From Patescibacteria group bacterium (GTDB lineage Bacteria > Patescibacteriota > Microgenomatia > UBA8517), in NCBI GenBank assembly GCA_035549555.1, contig DASZQR010000010.1:372001-436000 (forward strand): a stretch of DNA of 64,000 bases, given 5' to 3'. The position numbers and the translations under genes are program-made. The notes beneath the pieces were generated by a model that worked only from the letters and a program-made list of their open reading frames with translations, searched no databases and had not been told where the DNA came from. Shown here piece by piece: positions 1 through 8,708 of the stretch (position 1 is its first letter; every line of letters begins with the position of its first letter).

Positions 1-116
1 CAAACTCCATAACATTGTCTTATTTTTTCAAGTGGAATATCGCTAAATGAATCAATATCTTTGTAAGTAAAATTTATATCTTTGTTATTCCATTTAAAAC
101 TACCGTTTATTTTCAT
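1..116 (-). CDS. Partial gene, N-terminal 38 codons, possibly NUDIX hydrolase
   Basis: Only the start of this minus-strand gene is in the window: it begins at the ATG at 116 and stays open to base 1. The ATG directly follows the TAA of the cupin gene with no gap, so the two are probably co-transcribed and translationally coupled. The visible peptide starts MKINGSFKWNNKDINF and has an acidic stretch followed by PLEKIRQCYGV. That resembles the lead-in to the first strand of some NUDIX hydrolases, but the NUDIX box lies outside the window, so the family is a guess. The reading frame itself is well supported by the exact junction with the cupin stop. Confidence 0.5.
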   Translation of the reverse strand, partial: MKINGSFKWNNKDINFTYKDIDSFSDIPLEKIRQCYGV

Positions 117-515
117 TTATTCTGTCGTTTTGCCATCAAATTTTTCGTCATCTGCCTCTGCTTCTTCTTTTGTTTTATGTATAACTCCATCTCTGTGATG
201 AGCTGGAGAATAAATGGTGTACATTTTTAAATATTCTCCAGATGACACATTGATCACATTATGATTTGCTCCGGCCGGAACAATAACAACATCCCCTCCA
301 TTTACATCATACTCATTTCCATCAATAATTACCTTTCCCTGTCCGCTTTCAAAACGGAAAAACTGGTCATTATCAGGATGGATTTCCATACCAATTTCTT
401 CAGAAGGTTTTAATGTCATCAAAACTAACTGCGAATGTTTTGAAGTATAAAGAACTTGTCTAAAATATTCATTTTTAGAAACCAGCTCTTCAATATTTGC
501 TTTGTATCCTTTCAT
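117..515 (-). CDS. Small single-domain cupin protein
   Basis: A 132-aa single-domain cupin. Both cupin motifs are visible: motif 1 around residues 42-60, with H46, Q51 and E56 (EIHPDNDQFFRFESGQG), and motif 2 around 74-85, with P80, G82 and H85 (VIVPAGANH). These residues are the usual metal-binding set of the cupin barrel, with the second histidine of motif 1 replaced by D48 or N49. The charged tail after residue 112 lies outside the barrel. Substrate is unknown; such cupins may be isomerases, dioxygenases or sugar-binding proteins. It sits 9 bp after the remnant frame of the DUF2130 gene and abuts the next gene at 116. An AGGA lies about 8 nt before the ATG. Confidence 0.85.
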   Translation of the reverse strand: MKGYKANIEELVSKNEYFRQVLYTSKHSQLVLMTLKPSEEIGMEIHPDNDQFFRFESGQGKVIIDGNEYDVNGGDVVIVPAGANHNVINVSSGEYLKMYTIYSPAHHRDGVIHKTKEEAEADDEKFDGKTTE

Positions 516-524
516 AACTAAATC

Positions 525-635
525 CTAGTTCTCTCCAGTGTCAATTGCAAGTGTTTCAATTTCAGGAAGAGATTTTCCAATTATTCCCTGCAAATCTCCA
601 TACATTCCATGAGTATGATCAACTGATTTTCTGAT
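525..635 (-). pseudogene. Out-of-frame C-terminal fragment of DUF2130
   Basis: A 36-codon open stretch in a different frame from the main DUF2130 ORF begins just inside that ORF's last codons and ends at a TAG at 525-527. It encodes [19 protein letters not shown] followed by GKSLPEIETLAIDTGEN. As I recall the family, MYGDLQGI..SLPEI is a C-terminal motif in many DUF2130 proteins. The frame is closed by TAA at 636-638, so it cannot be a separate gene of any size. Either the DUF2130 gene carries a frameshift near the AAAA run at 627-630 (a real mutation or an assembly error), or this is what remains of a second DUF2130 gene after a deletion. It fills the otherwise empty gap before the cupin. 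Confidence 0.65.
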
Positions 636-1872
636 TTATTTCTTCAAATTTTGCTGTCATTGTAGGATTACCACGCGTTAATTTCTTGATAGTTAAATCC
701 TGTGCTTTACTATTTGCAAGCCTAAGATTATTCACAGATGACAATAAAGCCTCTTTCGTTTTCTGTAAATGATCCATCGTTTTATCAATTTCATCTATAG
801 CTGTTTTAAATTTACGGCTAGCAAGATCAAAATTACCTGCAAACCCTTCCTTAAATTTATTTATATCATTCTCAAAATTTGTAATATCAATATTTTGACT
901 TCTCACCAATGCAAGCTCTGTCTTATATTTAAGTGAATTCATAGCAGCATTATGAAGCACTGTTATTATAGGAATAAAAAACTGAGGACGGACTACATAC
1001 ATTTTGGGGTATTTATGCGAAACATCAACAATACCGGAGTTATATAAATCATTATCAATTTCCAATAACGTAACCAAAACAGCATACTCACATTTTTTTT
1101 CTAATCGATCTTTATCAAGTTCTTGTAAAAAATCCTCGTTCTTATGTTTTGTAGCCGTCTCGTCTCCTTCGTTTTTCATCTCAAACATAATTGAAATTAT
1201 TTCAGTACCAGATTCATCCACATCTCTATAAATGTAGTCTCCCTTACTCCCACTTCTAGAATCATTATCTTTTTCAAAATAGGCCTTTGGAAAAGCAGTA
1301 GCTCGAAGTTTGTTAAATTCCACCTCACAATGTTGCTCTAATGTTTCGCCTACCATTTTTGTTGACAATCTAAGTTTCATATCTTTACGAAGAGCAATCT
1401 CATCATCTTTCATCTTGATAACATCATCTTTAGTCTTAAGTTCGGCAGAAAATTTCTCGGTTAGAGACTTCTCAAGTAATTGTTTTTCTATCTCTTTATT
1501 TCTTACTTCATTAACTAAATCATTTCGTTCTTTCTCAATTTTTTTTGTTGCTTCTGTAACAGCAAGTTTTTTCTCAATATCTGCTGTCTGAATTCTTATG
1601 TTCAGAGCTGCAATTTCCTGGTCTCTTTTTGCAAGTGCTTCCTTTTCTTTAATTTCAGCTTCAAGTCTTTTCTCTTTTTCTATACTACGTTTCGCAACTT
1701 CTAATTGCGTATCAAACTCATCCGTTTTGATTGATTTAATTAGGTTATCGATTGAAGATTTATCAATATCTGTTTCATGTATTGATTTAAGATCAACCAA
1801 ATCACCTTTTTGAGCATCCTCCAATAGCACCAAAGTGTTTTCGTCTTGAATAGAAACTTTTATTTTTTTCAT
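619..1872 (-). CDS. DUF2130 coiled-coil nuclease-like protein, 3' end disrupted
   Basis: 417 aa. Residues about 55-165 are a long charged coiled coil. Residues 170-320 form a conserved domain with G211-D212 and E231-M-K233, a spacing that fits a PD-(D/E)XK nuclease-like active site. The C-terminal part contains [20 protein letters not shown] followed by NPTM, typical of DUF2130 (PF09903) proteins. The role is not known; a DNA-processing function is inferred from the motif and from the neighbouring restriction genes. The ORF ends at a TGA at 619, but a family-like C-terminal segment continues in another frame to 525. The start ATG has a TATAAT 7 nt upstream and no Shine-Dalgarno sequence. The gene is divergent from 1901. 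Confidence 0.8.
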   Translation of the reverse strand: MKKIKVSIQDENTLVLLEDAQKGDLVDLKSIHETDIDKSSIDNLIKSIKTDEFDTQLEVAKRSIEKEKRLEAEIKEKEALAKRDQEIAALNIRIQTADIEKKLAVTEATKKIEKERNDLVNEVRNKEIEKQLLEKSLTEKFSAELKTKDDVIKMKDDEIALRKDMKLRLSTKMVGETLEQHCEVEFNKLRATAFPKAYFEKDNDSRSGSKGDYIYRDVDESGTEIISIMFEMKNEGDETATKHKNEDFLQELDKDRLEKKCEYAVLVTLLEIDNDLYNSGIVDVSHKYPKMYVVRPQFFIPIITVLHNAAMNSLKYKTELALVRSQNIDITNFENDINKFKEGFAGNFDLASRKFKTAIDEIDKTMDHLQKTKEALLSSVNNLRLANSKAQDLTIKKLTRGNPTMTAKFEEINQKIS

Positions 1873-1879
1873 AAAACCA

Positions 1880-1887
1880 ATTATACT
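1880..1887. promoter_or_regulatory. Overlapping divergent -10 elements
   Basis: The 28-bp gap between the divergent starts at 1872 (minus) and 1901 (plus) holds TATAAT on the minus strand (1885 down to 1880) and TATACT on the plus strand (1882-1887). The two hexamers share four bases. The minus hexamer ends 7 nt before its ATG, which would put transcription start at or next to the start codon. The plus hexamer leaves 13 nt. No clear -35 elements are seen. Confidence 0.55.
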
Positions 1888-1900
1888 CTACTAAATAAAG

Positions 1901-2560
1901 ATGAAAAAGAAAATCCTAAAAATTACCGGTGTGACTTTCTTGATATTACTGTTAGCTACATTTATATATTCAAGAATTCTCCAGTCCCAAGCAGATGAAA
2001 ACGGAAAAATTTTCGACGATAGATGTAATAATGTAAATCCAGCCTTAATCGCTTATAAAAATTCTTATCTTCAGATGTGGCAAGTTATGAACAATAATGG
2101 CTCAAAAGATGAAGCAATGCAAGATTTCAATAACTATATTTCAGGTATTCAAAAATATATTCCCCTCGAAAATAACTGGTTAGACAAAGATTCAAAATAT
2201 ATAAATAACTGGGCATTCCAAATATTTCAGCCAAAATATATCAAAGATTTAGCAACTCTCCAATACAATATGTATAAAGCTCAAAGAGATGACGCAGAGT
2301 ACATTCAAAATCTCTTCGAAAACCCAAATAGTCAAAATAATACTGATCCAACAATTCCGGCAAAAAATCTTCAAGATGCAAGTAATAAATATTTTAGTGC
2401 GCAAGATGCTGCATCAAAAAAGAAAGACTGGAGAAAATTACTATGGACAGAGCCACCAGTCAATTGCGATCGCAAAAATCTAATTATTCCAAATACTTCA
2501 ATTGATAATATCTTTGCAACTCCAGTTCCAGAAGTTAAAAATCCAGAACAAACAGGTTAA
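1901..2560 (+). CDS. Hypothetical membrane-anchored protein
   Basis: 219 aa, no family recognised. Residues 1-3 are basic and about 6-24 form one hydrophobic helix (KITGVTFLILLLATFIYSR), so this is a signal anchor or uncleaved signal peptide. The remainder is hydrophilic, mostly helical and rich in N, Q and K, and should lie outside the membrane. It has two cysteines (CNNVNP near residue 42 and PPVNCDRK near 190) that could form a disulfide. It is a lone plus-strand gene between two minus-strand units and has its own -10 (TATACT, 1882-1887). Its TAA overlaps the TAA of the convergent nuclease gene in the palindrome TTAA. Confidence 0.7.
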   Translation: MKKKILKITGVTFLILLLATFIYSRILQSQADENGKIFDDRCNNVNPALIAYKNSYLQMWQVMNNNGSKDEAMQDFNNYISGIQKYIPLENNWLDKDSKYINNWAFQIFQPKYIKDLATLQYNMYKAQRDDAEYIQNLFENPNSQNNTDPTIPAKNLQDASNKYFSAQDAASKKKDWRKLLWTEPPVNCDRKNLIIPNTSIDNIFATPVPEVKNPEQTG

Positions 2561-3315
2561 GCTTTCTCATATTCTTTCACAGCTTTTCTATAAGCACAAT
2601 AATCACAAGCCTCTCCACACTCTGGAAGTTCATCAGACTTCAAACAATTGATTGCATTCATTATTGTTTCTGCAATCCATGAAGTATCCCCTTTATAGGC
2701 AATTAATTTGATATCAAATTCAAGCTTTGCATCAAATGCTTTTCTATCTGTGTTGCCGTTACAATAAACAAAATATCCAGTGTCAGAAACTTTAAATCCA
2801 TTTTTACGAAATAGCCACTGATAAACTTCCATTTGCCTTTTATAAGCTATCTGCCAATCAGCATCCAAATTAACTTCCGTCTCCTTTGAAGTAGATTTGT
2901 AGTCAACAATAATAAACTCGCCAGCTAGGTTTACCCACACATCATCAACTCCTCCAGTAATAATCACATTTGTCCCATCTATTGGCGCAGTTACTCCTCT
3001 TCTTAATGAATCTCTCCATTCATCAATTTTCTCGTGTGCTAGAGGAATTGCATCAATTCCATACGCTTTCATTAAAGGATGCTGCGTTTTTGCATTTCGG
3101 TGAATATCAAATTCTTTTTTAAGAAGCTTATCAACAGCACTATTTAAAGAAAACGGATAAGATGGAGGTTGAGAAACCCCAAGTCGCCGATCCAAATAAA
3201 AACACCTCGGGCAATTTATAAAAAGATCAATTTTAGAGCGGCTAAGCCGAAAAGGCTCGCGAGATTCCGGATCATAAATATTTCTTTTCCTGTTTGGTTT
3301 GTAATAATCAGACAT
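2557..3315 (-). CDS. Iron-sulfur PD-(D/E)XK nuclease (Cas4/RecB-like)
   Basis: 252 aa, a Cas4/AddB/Dna2-type nuclease. The core motifs are GGVDD (D124/D125), IIVDYKS (D138 and K140) and the QxxxY motif IV (Q161, Y165). Cysteines sit at both ends, C35/C38 in INCPRCFYL and C233, C237, C240 in CGEACDYC, the arrangement that holds a 4Fe-4S cluster in this family. Such enzymes are DNA exonucleases or endonucleases. There are no cas genes or CRISPR repeats here, so a CRISPR role is not supported. It is the last gene of the hsd operon; its ATG overlaps the stop of the HhH gene by 8 bp (ATGTCTGA). Its link to the type I system is inferred from this coupling. Confidence 0.88.
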   Translation of the reverse strand: MSDYYKPNRKRNIYDPESREPFRLSRSKIDLFINCPRCFYLDRRLGVSQPPSYPFSLNSAVDKLLKKEFDIHRNAKTQHPLMKAYGIDAIPLAHEKIDEWRDSLRRGVTAPIDGTNVIITGGVDDVWVNLAGEFIIVDYKSTSKETEVNLDADWQIAYKRQMEVYQWLFRKNGFKVSDTGYFVYCNGNTDRKAFDAKLEFDIKLIAYKGDTSWIAETIMNAINCLKSDELPECGEACDYCAYRKAVKEYEKA

Positions 3316-4009
3316 AATTTAAAAGAATATCGAATGAATGTTTACCTACATACCAAGCTCCAGCATTAAACAAAAGAGGAGATGTGTGTTCAATTAAACA
3401 TTTATTTATTATTTTGCTTTTAGTCACTTCTCTGTCATCTCTCGGTTCAGTAACTCCAAGTTTATCACTAACTTGCTTTACCCATGTATCAATTGGCTGA
3501 AAGTAAATAAAATCTTGCTTTTTTATTTCATTTTCTAATTCAAAAACCAAAGCCAAATCTCGAAGAAAAAATGTTGCAATCTTATCAGCAACCCCGTAAA
3601 TATTACATAATTCTTGATAAACACCAGAAATATTTCCATCATGAATTTGTTCAATAGAATATAAAACAATATTTCTTCCGTTGTTGTGTCTGATCATTTC
3701 TATTGTCTGACAAATCATTCTTCTATCAACCCTATTATTAACTTTATTTGCAACCAAAAGCTCCTCAAATTCACTCGATTTAAATCTTTTAATATTATTT
3801 TTTAAGTCAAAATTCTCTACAACTTCCATCGCACGTTTCTGAAAATTTTCAGAAATTTCATCCTTCCTTCCTCTATAAAACGACTTAGAAAAGAAAAACT
3901 TCAACCCCTCATACCAATCACTTTTTATTTCATCTCTCCTGCCAATATCAGCCACCAAAAATTCTCCCACATATTTCTCACCAAACTCTCCAATGGTTTT
4001 TATATTCAT
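3308..4009 (-). CDS. Divergent HhH-GPD DNA glycosylase-like protein
   Basis: 233 aa from the ATG at 4009, 2 bp after the hsdR stop; a GTG at 4018 would add three residues and overlap hsdR. The segment around residues 136-185 reads YGVADKIATFFLRD and then PIDTWVKQVSDKLG. This matches the helix-hairpin-helix and catalytic region of endonuclease III-like glycosylases (GVGxKTA ... PVDTHVxRVxxRLG) and keeps the lysine (K143) and aspartate (D174) used in catalysis. There is no C-terminal 4Fe-4S cysteine cluster. The N-terminal half is not recognisable. A base-excision activity is inferred from the motif only; the substrate is unknown. The gene lies between hsdR and an Fe-S nuclease in one coupled operon, suggesting a defence role. 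Confidence 0.6.
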   Translation of the reverse strand: MNIKTIGEFGEKYVGEFLVADIGRRDEIKSDWYEGLKFFFSKSFYRGRKDEISENFQKRAMEVVENFDLKNNIKRFKSSEFEELLVANKVNNRVDRRMICQTIEMIRHNNGRNIVLYSIEQIHDGNISGVYQELCNIYGVADKIATFFLRDLALVFELENEIKKQDFIYFQPIDTWVKQVSDKLGVTEPRDDREVTKSKIINKCLIEHTSPLLFNAGAWYVGKHSFDILLNYV

Positions 4010-4011
4010 TT

Positions 4012-6804
4012 TCACCACTCAAATATTTCTACAATTTTTTCTATTGCTGTTTTGATTCTGTCGATAATCCCTTGTCTTTCTAGAATATGCGGTGTTTGAG
4101 GCAATGAATCAACAATATCTTGGCCGCTTGGCAGTTTTTGAGTATATAAATATTCACTAATTAATTTTTCAAATTTTTCTTCTTGGATGTTTTCCTTTAT
4201 TGCAATTTCTTTAAGTTGTTTTGATCGCTCACTATTCCAAAAGTTTTCAAATGCGTCTTCTGCCTTGCCAGAATCAACAACCTTAGGTAAATTCTCCTCA
4301 ATAAACTTTCTTATTAGCTCCTTTTTGCTTCGAAGCTTTACGCTATGATCAAATAGTTTGAGTATCTCTTCGGTTTTCTTCTCACGAAGAGCTTTGGAAG
4401 TAATATCTTTAAGTCCCGCAATAAGTTTAATAATATAATCAAAATCAATAATATCACGCACTGTTAACTCAATTTCAAAATCAATTTGATCAAGAACCGA
4501 TTCTTCTTCAGTTTGGTTTTTCCTTTTTTCATAAATATCTAAATATTTACTTTGATAATCATAAAATTCCTGTTCTGTTATTCCAAGATTGTCAAAAGAA
4601 AATTCGGCAAAGGTTTCCAAGGACGATTTTATTCTAAGCAAATCACGAAATGTTTTAACAAAAGAAGCTTTTTCTTCATCTCCCTGCAAATTATCTACTG
4701 ATTCTACTGTTGGAGTCTTTTCTCTAAGTTCTTGTAGTTTGATTTCAAACTCTATCTTTTGTTCTTCATATGGTTTTTTGAATACAATTTCCCTTGCGTT
4801 CTCATCGCCAAACAAAGCAAGTGCTTGGTCAGTAGCTTCTTTTAAATTCCGAAATGTTACAATATTTCCATGAGGTTTATCAGCATTCAAAAGTCTATTT
4901 GTTCTTGAGTATGCTTGAATAAGTCCATGATAACGAAGGTTTTTATCAACATATAAAGTATTAAGCCTTGCACTATCAAATCCAGTTAAAAACATGTTTA
5001 CAACCAACACTAAATCTACCTCTTTATCTTTAATTCTTTTTTGTAAATCTTTGTAATAATTATAAAACTTATCAGTAGAAAAATTTGTTCCAAAAACTTC
5101 GTTATAGTCTTTAATACATTTTTCTAAAAATTCCCGGGACTGTTCATTTACAGCCCCTTCTGCAAAAACATCAACATCAAGCATATCTGTTGATTCTTCT
5201 TCATTTGCCTGATATGTAAAAATTGTTGCAAGCTTAAAATCTTCAGGTTTTCGGGTCTTTAGATGCTTATAATATTTTTTCAAAACTTCAATGTTAGAAA
5301 CCGCAAAAAAAGCATTAAATTTTCCATTCTTTGTTTTCTTTTTCCAATCACTCAAAATATAATCCGTAATTTTCGAAACCCTATCATCACTTTCTAAAAC
5401 CTCTTTAGTATCAATTCCTGAAACCGTAGGATCAACAAAATTATCCATATATACAGTATCTGGAAACTTTTGTTTATATTTACCAACATACTCAACAGCA
5501 AATCCTAAAACATTTTTATCTTCAATTGCATGAGTAATAACATATTTATGCAAGCATTCTCCAAACACATCTGCAGTGGTTACCCCACCAATGTTGTTTT
5601 CTGCAAAAATCGGAGTGCCTGTAAACCCAAACATCTGGGCGTTATGGAAAAAATTTCTAATTCGCGCATTTGTCAGACCAAACTGACTTCTGTGACATTC
5701 ATCAAAAATAATTATCACTTTTTCGTCTTGCAAATAAGCAAACTGGTCCAAATATTTTTCGCGCCTTATAGCAACATCCAGTTTTTGAATTGTTGTAACA
5801 ATTAATTTTCTATTTTTATCTTTCAGCTGCTTAACTAAATTTTTAGTATTTTCTGTCCCGTCCACAGAATCTTTGGAAAAAGAGTTAAATTCTTTAGTTG
5901 TCTGAATATCTAAATCTTTTCTATCAACTACAAAAAGTATTTTTTTAACTTCAGGAATTCTAGAAAGTATTTGGCTAGTTTTAAAAGAAGTTAAAGTCTT
6001 TCCTGATCCAGTTGTATGCCAGATATATCCATTTTTATTTCCTTCACGAACTCGTTTTTGGATAGCCTTCACTGCATAATACTGATAGGGCCGCAAAATC
6101 ATCATTGTCCTATCTTTGGCTTCGGCTAAAACAATATATTCAGCAATCATTTCTGAAAGGTTACATTTTTCTAAAAATACATCAGCAAATTCGTTTAACT
6201 TTGTAATTTTCCTGTTCTTCTCATCTGTCCAAAAGAAAGTTTGTTCAAAAAATTGCCTTGGATTATTAGCAAAATATTTCGTATTTACGCCATTACTAAT
6301 TACAAATATTTGAATATATTCAAACAAAGTTCCAGTAAAAGTATTTCTCTGATAGCGATTTATCTGATTAAAGGCTTCTTTCATTTCAACGCCTCGCCTC
6401 TTTAATTCTATTTGAACAAGTGGAAGTCCATTCACAAGAAGCGTTACATCATATCTATTTTTATAATTCCCCATTTGCGTTATCTGATGAGCAACTTGAT
6501 AAACATTACGGCACCACTGATCCATATTAAAAAAGCGAATATAAAAAGTTGTCTCATCATCTCGGTGCAATAAAAATCTATCACGCAAAGTTTTACCTTT
6601 ATCAAATCTATCACCATGCATAAGATGATTAAGAATTTTCTCAAATTCCCTGTCAGTAAGTTTAGTTTCATTAAACTTTTCAAGTTGAAGTTTAAGATTT
6701 GTTATTAAAGCGGTGGAGTCAGGAATTGTAACACTCTCAAACCCCAGCTTATTAAGCTGTTGTATAAGTTCCAGTTCTAGTTGTGCTTCAGATTGTGTGG
6801 TCAT
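4012..6804 (-). CDS. hsdR: Type I restriction endonuclease subunit R
   Basis: 930 aa, the translocase and nuclease subunit. The N-terminal PD-(D/E)XK nuclease is seen as D119 and E133-L-K135 (LVQIELKRRG). The SF2 helicase motifs are Walker A GSGKT (266-270), DECH (368-371), TGTP (395-398) and, further on, FLTGFDS and QAYSRTNRL. The C-terminal helical region, where HsdM would bind, is less conserved. The ATG at 6804 was chosen because it is 1 bp after the stop of the DUF4145 gene and gives the usual MTTQSEAQLE start. The longer ORF to 6927 would run through the DUF4145 coding region. Together with HsdM and HsdS it should form the ATP-driven restriction complex. Confidence 0.95.
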   Translation of the reverse strand: MTTQSEAQLELELIQQLNKLGFESVTIPDSTALITNLKLQLEKFNETKLTDREFEKILNHLMHGDRFDKGKTLRDRFLLHRDDETTFYIRFFNMDQWCRNVYQVAHQITQMGNYKNRYDVTLLVNGLPLVQIELKRRGVEMKEAFNQINRYQRNTFTGTLFEYIQIFVISNGVNTKYFANNPRQFFEQTFFWTDEKNRKITKLNEFADVFLEKCNLSEMIAEYIVLAEAKDRTMMILRPYQYYAVKAIQKRVREGNKNGYIWHTTGSGKTLTSFKTSQILSRIPEVKKILFVVDRKDLDIQTTKEFNSFSKDSVDGTENTKNLVKQLKDKNRKLIVTTIQKLDVAIRREKYLDQFAYLQDEKVIIIFDECHRSQFGLTNARIRNFFHNAQMFGFTGTPIFAENNIGGVTTADVFGECLHKYVITHAIEDKNVLGFAVEYVGKYKQKFPDTVYMDNFVDPTVSGIDTKEVLESDDRVSKITDYILSDWKKKTKNGKFNAFFAVSNIEVLKKYYKHLKTRKPEDFKLATIFTYQANEEESTDMLDVDVFAEGAVNEQSREFLEKCIKDYNEVFGTNFSTDKFYNYYKDLQKRIKDKEVDLVLVVNMFLTGFDSARLNTLYVDKNLRYHGLIQAYSRTNRLLNADKPHGNIVTFRNLKEATDQALALFGDENAREIVFKKPYEEQKIEFEIKLQELREKTPTVESVDNLQGDEEKASFVKTFRDLLRIKSSLETFAEFSFDNLGITEQEFYDYQSKYLDIYEKRKNQTEEESVLDQIDFEIELTVRDIIDFDYIIKLIAGLKDITSKALREKKTEEILKLFDHSVKLRSKKELIRKFIEENLPKVVDSGKAEDAFENFWNSERSKQLKEIAIKENIQEEKFEKLISEYLYTQKLPSGQDIVDSLPQTPHILERQGIIDRIKTAIEKIVEIFEW

Positions 6805-6805
6805 G

Positions 6806-7480
6806 TTAGTTTTGATTGTCTCTCTTTTTAATTTTTTCTTTTTCATCTTCAGGGAGACTGTCGAACAATCTGTTAACTTCTTTTGGTTCACTAATCGTCT
6901 TTTCAGCGATAAAGTTAATAACCTCAAAAAGTTTTAACGCTATATCTTTATTATCAGAAAGATCAATTTGTCCAGGGTGAACTGCGTTGTTTCCTGTTAT
7001 CCTTACATAATCAAGTGCTTTCTGAATCGTAGGATTAAGTCCGTTAGCGATTAATTTCTTTATATCTTCATTAATATTATTTCCTTCTTCACCAAGTTGT
7101 TTTAATAATTTTTGTAATGACAGTCGCAGAAGTGCAGCCGAGCCCCTAGGAGATTTATGAAGTATCTCCGCTGCTTCTTTATAGTCTCTTTTTATATCTG
7201 GATTTAAATCATCATTCGGATCGTCTACTGAAATTTTATCTGGATAAACGATGTCTTGATTCAACCAAAACATATAATTTCCGCAATGTTCACATCTAGA
7301 AATTCTCCACTCTACAGAAAGTGCTTCATCAAAAGGAGTATTGTTTCTGATAACAAAATCGGAAAAATGTAGATTCGTTGCCCTTATATGCGCCCAAAAT
7401 TGTTTTGCATAAACACCGCAGTGAGGACAATGAAATTGACCTTCGTTAAATTTTGGAGGATAAAATTTTGATTTAGCCAT
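6806..7480 (-). CDS. Zinc-binding DUF4145 protein in hsd operon
   Basis: 224 aa from the ATG at 7480, 2 bp after the hsdS stop; the upstream in-frame codons would overlap hsdS. The N-terminus has two CxxC knuckles, C18/C21 (HCPHCG) and C63/C66 (RCEHCG), likely one zinc site. Residues about 110-195 are a DUF4145 helical domain with the family signature R160...GNNAVHPG (H168). DUF4145 domains occur in HsdR proteins and as separate genes next to restriction-modification loci; their action is not established. Its place between hsdS and hsdR with 1-2 bp spacing implies it is made together with the complex and may modulate HsdR or bind nucleic acid. Confidence 0.85.
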   Translation of the reverse strand: MAKSKFYPPKFNEGQFHCPHCGVYAKQFWAHIRATNLHFSDFVIRNNTPFDEALSVEWRISRCEHCGNYMFWLNQDIVYPDKISVDDPNDDLNPDIKRDYKEAAEILHKSPRGSAALLRLSLQKLLKQLGEEGNNINEDIKKLIANGLNPTIQKALDYVRITGNNAVHPGQIDLSDNKDIALKLFEVINFIAEKTISEPKEVNRLFDSLPEDEKEKIKKRDNQN

Positions 7481-7482
7481 AT

Positions 7483-8706
7483 TTATACAAACATCCTTTG
7501 CATTAAGCCTTTTTTCCAATTTTCTGCCATAGAAATTTGCTGTTGCTTGGATTGTAGAAGATTATCAATTGAAGTCAAGAAATTGGCAATTTTTTCTTGC
7601 TCTTTAGTACTCGCAGGTATTGTCACAATTATTTCAGAAAAATGCTTAAATTTAAGGTTCCAAGTATCTGATGTAAGCCCTTGAGAATATCTATAAAAAT
7701 TAAACACTATTCGAGGATATTTAAAAAGATATCCAAAAAAAATAACATTGCCTTTTTTAGGTCTAACAACTGTATATGCAGGACTCACTATGCCATCAAA
7801 ACTAGAAACAGCAGACGCACCTTGCCACATACGCATGGTGTTATATGCTATGTCTCCAACTCGAACTATTTTATACTTGGATTTGTCTAAACTAGAACTA
7901 TCTTTCTTAATTGTTGTATCTTGCTTAACAATGCCCTTACTTTGCGAAATAGATAACATTTCAAAACTTTGATTTTCTTTTCTGTCGTTGCATTCGTCAA
8001 ACAAATCTCCTAATTTATTTTCTTCCCATTTAGGAAAATTTTTACCATTATCATCTTTATATCTTATTTTTTGACTAAAAATCTTTTGCATCATGCCTTT
8101 TTTGTATTTTTCTAATTCCTCCTGTTGTTTTTTAAGGCTTTCAATCCAAGAATCTACAGAAGTTAAAAATAAGGCAATTTTCTGTTGTTCATCTGAATTT
8201 GGTAAAGAAATACGAATTGCCAAAAACCCAGGTTGCGAAATATTTTTCATACTATTACTCGTGCCTGTAGCAATAGTCGATAACTTACTTCTAATTTTAC
8301 CTTCTGAAATCAGAAAGCTTATAAATTCACCATTGCTATATTTATTAAACTCAACTAGCCAAAGTCGATCAGGAAGATATAAATCGTCATGGTCTTCATA
8401 AACATAGGCACTTTCACCTACTAAACCGGGGGTGTTCATCCTACTAACAATTACAGTTCCCTTTTTAGGATTAATTTTTGCTCTCTTATTCTCACTCAAC
8501 AAAATAGTTTTATGCTCATAAGGCTTAAATTTTCTTTTAAAAACTGCACTTGTTTTTAAAATACCCAACTCGCTAGTTAACTTTAATCTTTCTTCAGAAT
8601 TGACACTTACTCCTGTCTTAATTCGCCACACTACATCCCCCATTTTTTTTTCTTCCCACTCCCCACTAAATTCAGGAAATCTGAGTTTGGGAATTTTAAT
8701 CATCAT
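7483..8706 (-). CDS. hsdS: Type I restriction specificity subunit S
   Basis: 407 aa with the two-half layout of HsdS. The first target recognition domain begins at KLRFPEFSGEWEEKKMGD (residues 7-24) and the second at PKWEENKLGDLF (225-236). Each is followed by a conserved helical spacer: residues 173-211 (EQQKIALFLTSVDSWIESLK and onward) and 367-407 (EQEKIANFLTSIDNLL and onward). The two spacers resemble each other, as expected for the coiled-coil arms that set the distance between the two half-sites. The recognition sequence cannot be read from the protein. ATG at 8706 follows the KilA-N stop by 2 bp; a second ATG is at 8703. Confidence 0.95.
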   Translation of the reverse strand: MMIKIPKLRFPEFSGEWEEKKMGDVVWRIKTGVSVNSEERLKLTSELGILKTSAVFKRKFKPYEHKTILLSENKRAKINPKKGTVIVSRMNTPGLVGESAYVYEDHDDLYLPDRLWLVEFNKYSNGEFISFLISEGKIRSKLSTIATGTSNSMKNISQPGFLAIRISLPNSDEQQKIALFLTSVDSWIESLKKQQEELEKYKKGMMQKIFSQKIRYKDDNGKNFPKWEENKLGDLFDECNDRKENQSFEMLSISQSKGIVKQDTTIKKDSSSLDKSKYKIVRVGDIAYNTMRMWQGASAVSSFDGIVSPAYTVVRPKKGNVIFFGYLFKYPRIVFNFYRYSQGLTSDTWNLKFKHFSEIIVTIPASTKEQEKIANFLTSIDNLLQSKQQQISMAENWKKGLMQRMFV

Positions 8707-8708
8707 GT

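Noticed and set aside
1004-1813. Plus-strand ORFs across the DUF2130 gene
   Set aside because: Serine- and phenylalanine-rich, as expected for the antisense of a lysine/glutamate-rich coiled coil.
2557-3315. Cas4 as evidence of a CRISPR system
   Set aside because: No repeat array and no other cas gene is visible; the nuclease is coupled to the hsd operon instead.
6806-6927. Longer hsdR start at 6927
   Set aside because: The added residues lie wholly in the DUF4145 coding region and are lysine-rich with no HsdR similarity; ATG at 6804 is 1 bp after the DUF4145 stop.
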